From Bacteroidota bacterium (GTDB taxonomy: Bacteria > Bacteroidota > Bacteroidia > Bacteroidales > Prolixibacteraceae), in the NCBI GenBank assembly GCA_024278975.1, contig JAJRSD010000061.1, positions 89,320 to 153,319 of the forward strand: DNA of 64,000 nt, written 5' to 3'. Shown piece by piece: positions 60,125 through 64,000 of this stretch (positions are counted from its first letter, which is position 1; every line of letters begins with the position of its first letter). The translations under genes and the position numbers were made by a program. The notes under the pieces are model-generated. The model saw only the letters and a program-made list of their open reading frames with translations. It was not told the DNA's origin and searched no databases.

Positions 60125-61057
60125 ATGATTTATCTGGCACCAATTCAGGGATTTACCGATTTCGTTTACCGGAAAGCATATTCAAAGGTTTTTACTGAAA
60201 TTGATACTTATTTTATTCCTTATATATCAGTAAAAAACGGTACTATTTTGCGGAAATATGAGAGAGAAATTCTCCTTCATAACAATCCACAAAAAAGAGT
60301 TATCCCACAGGTTCTGGTTAAAGATTTAAACGAATTATTATTTCTGTCTGAAATTTTAAAAGATACAGGTTACAACGAAATTAATCTTAATCTGGGTTGC
60401 CCGTTCCCGATGGTTACTAACCGCGGAAAAGGTGCAGGACTTTTGCCATATCCCGAAAAATTGAAAGCGATGCTTGTAAGTTTTTTTGAAAGATCAAACT
60501 TAAAACTTTCCATAAAACTTCGGACAGGGTTAAATTCACCCTATGAGATTGAGGCAATTATTCCGGTATTAAACGACTTTCCGCTAACCGAAATTATTTT
60601 TCATCCACGAATTGCCAAGCAACTTTATAAGGGTGAAATTAACGATTCTGCTTTTCAGTTTGCCATGAATAACCTGAATCACAAATTGGTTTATAATGGC
60701 GATATTTTCACTTTAGCAGATATTAAAAAACGCAAAGAGCAATTCCCCGAAATTGATAATTGGATGCTTGGGCGTGGAATTTTAATGAACCCTTTTCTGC
60801 CGGCAGAGATTAAAAATATCAAGATTTTGCATGATGATAAAATTGAAAAACTAAAAGAATTTCATCGGTTAACTTTTGAAGGGTATTCTGAAACAATGGA
60901 CAACTCTGGGAATGTTTTAAATAAAATGAAACAGTTTTGGAGCTATTTTAGTTTCAGTTTTCCAAACCAACGAAAGGTTTTTAAAGCGGTTAAAAAATCT
61001 AAGAATTTGGTGGAATACAATTTGGCTGCTCAAAAGGCTTTTTTTAGTTTGTATTGA
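60125..61057 (+). CDS. tRNA-dihydrouridine synthase
   Basis: Protein of 310 residues from ATG 60125, chosen because the FMN-binding start YLAPIQGFTDFVYRKAY follows at once; a TTG at 60104 is an alternative. Dus landmarks are INLNLGCPFPMVTNRGKGAG with the catalytic cysteine, SIKLRTG, FHPR for FMN phosphate and GDIFTLADI/WMLGRGILMNPFL. It reduces uridine to dihydrouridine in tRNA D-loops. TATTTTTG at 60099-60106 matches the -7 consensus just upstream. Confidence 0.9.
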   Translation: MIYLAPIQGFTDFVYRKAYSKVFTEIDTYFIPYISVKNGTILRKYEREILLHNNPQKRVIPQVLVKDLNELLFLSEILKDTGYNEINLNLGCPFPMVTNRGKGAGLLPYPEKLKAMLVSFFERSNLKLSIKLRTGLNSPYEIEAIIPVLNDFPLTEIIFHPRIAKQLYKGEINDSAFQFAMNNLNHKLVYNGDIFTLADIKKRKEQFPEIDNWMLGRGILMNPFLPAEIKNIKILHDDKIEKLKEFHRLTFEGYSETMDNSGNVLNKMKQFWSYFSFSFPNQRKVFKAVKKSKNLVEYNLAAQKAFFSLY

Positions 61058-61065
61058 CAGGTTTG

Positions 61066-61224
61066 TTAATTCAACGCACAATTATTACGTTCATATTTAG
61101 CCAGCGAATCCATTAAAACATACAACTCCTTTAAATCATTTTCGGTTTTATGGATATCACAAATCTCAAGAACTCTATTGAGTGCCTCCCTGTATTCCTC
61201 CTCTGTTTCAATCTGATAATTCAT
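61066..61224 (-). CDS. Small protein resembling the N-terminus of HigA-type antitoxins (52 residues)
   Basis: A 52-residue frame starts 16 bases after the polA stop: MNYQIETEEEYREALNRVL, then EICDIHKTENDLKELYVLM and DSLAKYERNNCALN. The TEEEYREALNR...ELYVLMDSLAKYE pattern matches the helical N-terminal region of HigA-like antitoxins and related xenobiotic-response regulators, but the helix-turn-helix that normally follows is absent. The coding frame is clean and acidic. It could be a stand-alone adaptor, an antitoxin relic or an anti-toxin-like partner. No toxin gene is adjacent. Confidence 0.65.
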   Translation of the reverse strand: MNYQIETEEEYREALNRVLEICDIHKTENDLKELYVLMDSLAKYERNNCALN

Positions 61225-61240
61225 AAAACTTTAAAATATA

Positions 61241-64000
61241 TTAATGTGCATCGAGCCAATTTGCAGCGGCATTCATTTCAACTGTTAAATGTACACCAAC
61301 ATCAACTGCACCTTCCATTTCTGTTTTTACAATATTCTGAACTGCCTCTAATTCAGGTTTAAAAACATCGAAATTCAATTCGTCGTGTACCTGTAATACC
61401 ATTTCCGATTTTAGTTGCTGCTCTTTCAATTGCCTGAAAATATTTATCATGGCAATTTTTATTATATCGGCAGCCGAACCCTGGATTGGTGCATTTATTG
61501 CATTTCGCTCTGCCATGCCGCGTACCATCGCATTGGCAGAATTGATATCTTTTAAATAACGCTTTCGCCCCTTAATTGTTTGCACGAATCCGTTTTTTCT
61601 TGCTAATTCAATTTGGCTATCCATAAAAACTTTGATTTTAGGGAAATTTTCAAAATACCCGTCAATCAACTCTTTGGCTTCCGAGCGCGAAATATTCAGG
61701 CGTTGCGAAAGTCCGAATGCCGAAATACCGTAAATAATTCCGAAGTTGGCAGTTTTTGCCTTGCTTCTCATTTCCGAAGTTACCTCTTTAACATGTACTT
61801 TGTAGATTTTAGATGCGGTAATCGAGTGAATATCTTTGCCTTCGTTAAATGCACGCAACATCTCTTCGTCGCCGCTCATTGCCGCCATAATTCGTAACTC
61901 TATTTGCGAATAGTCTGCCGACAGAAAAATATGTTCATCGTCAGACGGAATAAATGCTTTACGCAATTCTCGTCCATTTTCGGTACGAATGGGAATATTT
62001 TGAAGGTTCGGATTTGTAGAACTTAATCGTCCGGTTGCTGCAACAGCCTGATTATATGAAGTGTGTATTTTGCCGGTTTTCTGATTTATCAACAGAGGCA
62101 ACGCTTCAACATAAGTTGAAAGCAACTTTTTTAATCCCCTAAAATCCAGTACTTTTTGAATGATTGGATGTTTATCGACCAGCCGGGTTAAAACATCTTC
62201 TGCAGTCGAATACTGTTTCGATTTTGTCTTTTTAGCTTTCGAGTCAATCTCCAGTTTTTCGAATAAAATAACACCCAACTGTTTTGGCGATGCAACATTA
62301 AACTCCTGACCTGCCAATTCAATTATCTCTTTTTCGAGTTGAATTATCTGCTCGCGCAAAACAATAGCGAACTTTTTTAACTCATCAGAATTAATTTTTA
62401 TACCTGCATTTTCCATTGCAGCCAGTACTTGTACGAGTGGCATTTCAATTTCGTCGAATAATCTACGAACATTGCTTTTATCAAGTTCCGAGTCGATTGC
62501 AAGTTTTAGCTGAAGCGTTAAATCGGCATCTTCGCACGAATAATCGCTTAGCTTTTCAATCGGTACCGAGCGCATTGTTTTCTGATTTTTTCCTTTTTTA
62601 CCGATAAGATTTTCGGTGGGTACTTTTTCGTAGTTCAAATATATTTTACAAAGTAAATCGAGGTTGTGTTTTAAATCGGGCTGAATTAAATAGTGAGCCA
62701 ACATTGTATCGTACAATTTGCCTTTTACTTCGATACCGTAATTACTCAGCATTAAAATATCAAACTTTATATTCTGCCCTATTTTAGTAACATTCTCATC
62801 GGCAAAAACCTCACGAAATTCGTCTATTATTTTTTGTGCTTCACTTTTATCGGCAGGTAAAGTAACACAATACGCTTCGTGTTTTCTGAACGAAAAAGAG
62901 ATACATACAATTTCTGCCAAATGGGTATTTAATCCGGTAGTCTCCGTATCGAAACAAAACTCTTTTTGAACAGAAAGTTCGGCACGCAAACTTGCCCGCT
63001 GCATTTCGTTTTCGACCAGATAATATTGATGCTGGACAGTTTCAATAGTATCAAGTTTGCTCTCTTCGGGCGGTGCTGCAACAGTTCCCATATCAAACAG
63101 AGTTCCTTGCATCGACATTTCAACCGGTACATCCTTTAGTTTCAACCGCTGAATAATTGTGCGAAATTCTAACTCTTCGAAAAGAGAAATAAGCGACTCT
63201 TTATCTACCTCATCGCGGGTTAAATTTTTTGTATTGAATTCGATTGGAACATCTAAAATAATAGTAGCCAATTTTTTCGAAAGGCGAACTTGCTCTTCAA
63301 ATTCAATAAGTTTCTCTTTTTGTTTACCTTTTAATTTATCGGTGTTTTGGTAAATTCCGTCGATACTTCCAAAGTCGGAAATTAGTTTTTGTGCCGATTT
63401 TGGACCAACTCCCGGGCAGCCCGGAATATTGTCGGCACTGTCGCCCATTAAACCCAAAATGTCAATTACCTGATCGGCAGTCGCGATTCCAAATTTTTCC
63501 TGTGCTTCGGGCAAACCCCAAATTTCAGCATCGCCACCGCCTTTGCCCGGTTTAAACATAAATATGTTATCAGAAACCAACTGCGCATAATCTTTATCGG
63601 GTGTCATCATATAAGTTGCAAAGCCCTCTTTTTCAGCTTTTTTTGCCAGTGTTCCGATTACATCATCGGCCTCGAAACCGGATTTCTCGATGATAGGAAT
63701 ATTAAAACCTTCGATGATTTTACGAATATATGGAATCGATTTTCGTAAATCTTCGGGCATTGCCTCGCGGTTTGCTTTGTATTCCGGAAACATTTCGTGC
63801 CTGAAAGTTGGCGCAGAAACATCGAAAACTGCCCCAACAAAATTTGGGTCTTCTTTTTCGAGAAGTTGAATTATTGTGTTGGTAACACCAAGCATTGCCG
63901 AGGTATTCAAACCTTTTGAATTAAAACGCGGTGTACGAATGAATGCAAAATAACTACGATAAATTAGCGCATACATATCGAGTAAAAAAAGTTTTTTCTG
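61241..64000 (-). CDS. polA: DNA polymerase I, start codon just outside window
   Basis: 919 residues are visible. The first complete codons read QKKLFLLDMYALIYRSYFAF, so the true start lies 1-4 codons beyond base 64000, not at the internal Met of DMYALIY. The 5'-nuclease domain (FEADDVIGTLAKKAEKEGF, GLMGDSADNIPGCPGVGPKS) spans about 1-290. The 3'-5' exonuclease is intact: FCFDTETTGLNT (Asp, Glu), QNIKFDILML and YSCEDADLTL. The polymerase domain has LSADYSQIELRIMAAMSGDE, KTANFGIIYGISAFGLSQRL and QVHDELNFDV. So all three activities are expected. It is followed by the 52-residue protein gene. Confidence 0.97.
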   Translation of the reverse strand, partial: QKKLFLLDMYALIYRSYFAFIRTPRFNSKGLNTSAMLGVTNTIIQLLEKEDPNFVGAVFDVSAPTFRHEMFPEYKANREAMPEDLRKSIPYIRKIIEGFNIPIIEKSGFEADDVIGTLAKKAEKEGFATYMMTPDKDYAQLVSDNIFMFKPGKGGGDAEIWGLPEAQEKFGIATADQVIDILGLMGDSADNIPGCPGVGPKSAQKLISDFGSIDGIYQNTDKLKGKQKEKLIEFEEQVRLSKKLATIILDVPIEFNTKNLTRDEVDKESLISLFEELEFRTIIQRLKLKDVPVEMSMQGTLFDMGTVAAPPEESKLDTIETVQHQYYLVENEMQRASLRAELSVQKEFCFDTETTGLNTHLAEIVCISFSFRKHEAYCVTLPADKSEAQKIIDEFREVFADENVTKIGQNIKFDILMLSNYGIEVKGKLYDTMLAHYLIQPDLKHNLDLLCKIYLNYEKVPTENLIGKKGKNQKTMRSVPIEKLSDYSCEDADLTLQLKLAIDSELDKSNVRRLFDEIEMPLVQVLAAMENAGIKINSDELKKFAIVLREQIIQLEKEIIELAGQEFNVASPKQLGVILFEKLEIDSKAKKTKSKQYSTAEDVLTRLVDKHPIIQKVLDFRGLKKLLSTYVEALPLLINQKTGKIHTSYNQAVAATGRLSSTNPNLQNIPIRTENGRELRKAFIPSDDEHIFLSADYSQIELRIMAAMSGDEEMLRAFNEGKDIHSITASKIYKVHVKEVTSEMRSKAKTANFGIIYGISAFGLSQRLNISRSEAKELIDGYFENFPKIKVFMDSQIELARKNGFVQTIKGRKRYLKDINSANAMVRGMAERNAINAPIQGSAADIIKIAMINIFRQLKEQQLKSEMVLQVHDELNFDVFKPELEAVQNIVKTEMEGAVDVGVHLTVEMNAAANWLDAH

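Noticed and set aside
63658..63976. polA start at the Met of DMYALIY (63976)
   Set aside because: The reading frame continues to base 64000 with the conserved KKLFLLD start of the nuclease domain, so the true start is outside the window.
1..64000. CRISPR arrays, transposases and prophage genes
   Set aside because: No regularly spaced repeats, transposase motifs or phage proteins were seen on either strand.

Overview
This window is a chromosomal segment of a low-GC member of the Bacteroidota, most probably Bacteroidales/Marinilabiliales (that rank is inference). The signs are a SusC/SusD pair, lipoproteins with a short post-cysteine acidic stretch, FecR with an ECF sigma factor, the hemD-rnpA neighbourhood with a DUF4271 gene, promoters of the TTTG-N18-19-TAnnTTTG type, few Shine-Dalgarno sites and TAATG overlaps between genes.

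Layout. Positions 1-6.1 kb run on the minus strand: the start of a LolC/E-like ABC permease, rbfA, and an operon of ECF sigma factor, FecR anti-sigma factor and two exported proteins that each begin with an STN domain (one an aspartyl-protease-like/PDZ protein, one with a carboxypeptidase-regulatory-like domain). A tRNA-Leu(CAA) with its own promoter and terminator follows. From 7.0 to 37.4 kb lies one large glycan-utilisation locus: an AraC regulator, a GH92 alpha-mannosidase on the minus strand, then one long plus-strand series: ROK kinase, SIS isomerase (frameshifted), GH38 alpha-mannosidase (frameshifted), MFS sugar transporter, DUF5009 acyltransferase, BNR (sialidase-fold) lipoprotein, FG-GAP lipoprotein, a sialidase remnant, a second DUF5009 protein, a DUF1349 protein, GH2, SusC, SusD, a second FG-GAP lipoprotein, a second BNR lipoprotein, an N-acetylneuraminate-lyase/DapA-family aldolase and a sodium:solute symporter. 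Alpha-mannosidases together with a galactosidase/mannosidase-like GH2 and a sialidase/aldolase/symporter set suggest a mannose-rich, possibly acid-sugar-capped glycan such as an N-glycan. The substrate is inference.

From 37.4 to 49.3 kb are accessory genes: a Fic AMP-transferase with a palindromic operator, two Gfo/Idh/MocA oxidoreductases, a BlaI/BlaR1-type regulator pair, a GH78 rhamnosidase, a GH29 fucosidase remnant, a membrane-anchored receiver protein, coaX and a hydroxypyruvate-isomerase-like protein. From 49.3 kb on the genes are mostly housekeeping: S41 protease, dCMP deaminase, SPOR lipoprotein, cysQ, a MEMO1-AMMECR1 fusion, recO, tyrA and DAHP synthase/chorismate mutase, rnpA, hemD, DUF4271, a dihydrouridine synthase, a 52-residue HigA-N-like protein and polA (its start codon lies just outside the window).

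The most striking regulatory element is a complete transcription attenuator before tyrA. It has a consensus promoter, a 24-residue leader peptide with eight consecutive Tyr/Phe codons, an antiterminator segment overlapping the last leader codons, and an intrinsic terminator just before the structural gene. Three genes (SIS isomerase, GH38, tyrA) are each interrupted by what looks like the loss of one A from an A-run, so either the assembly has homopolymer errors or these genes rely on slippage.
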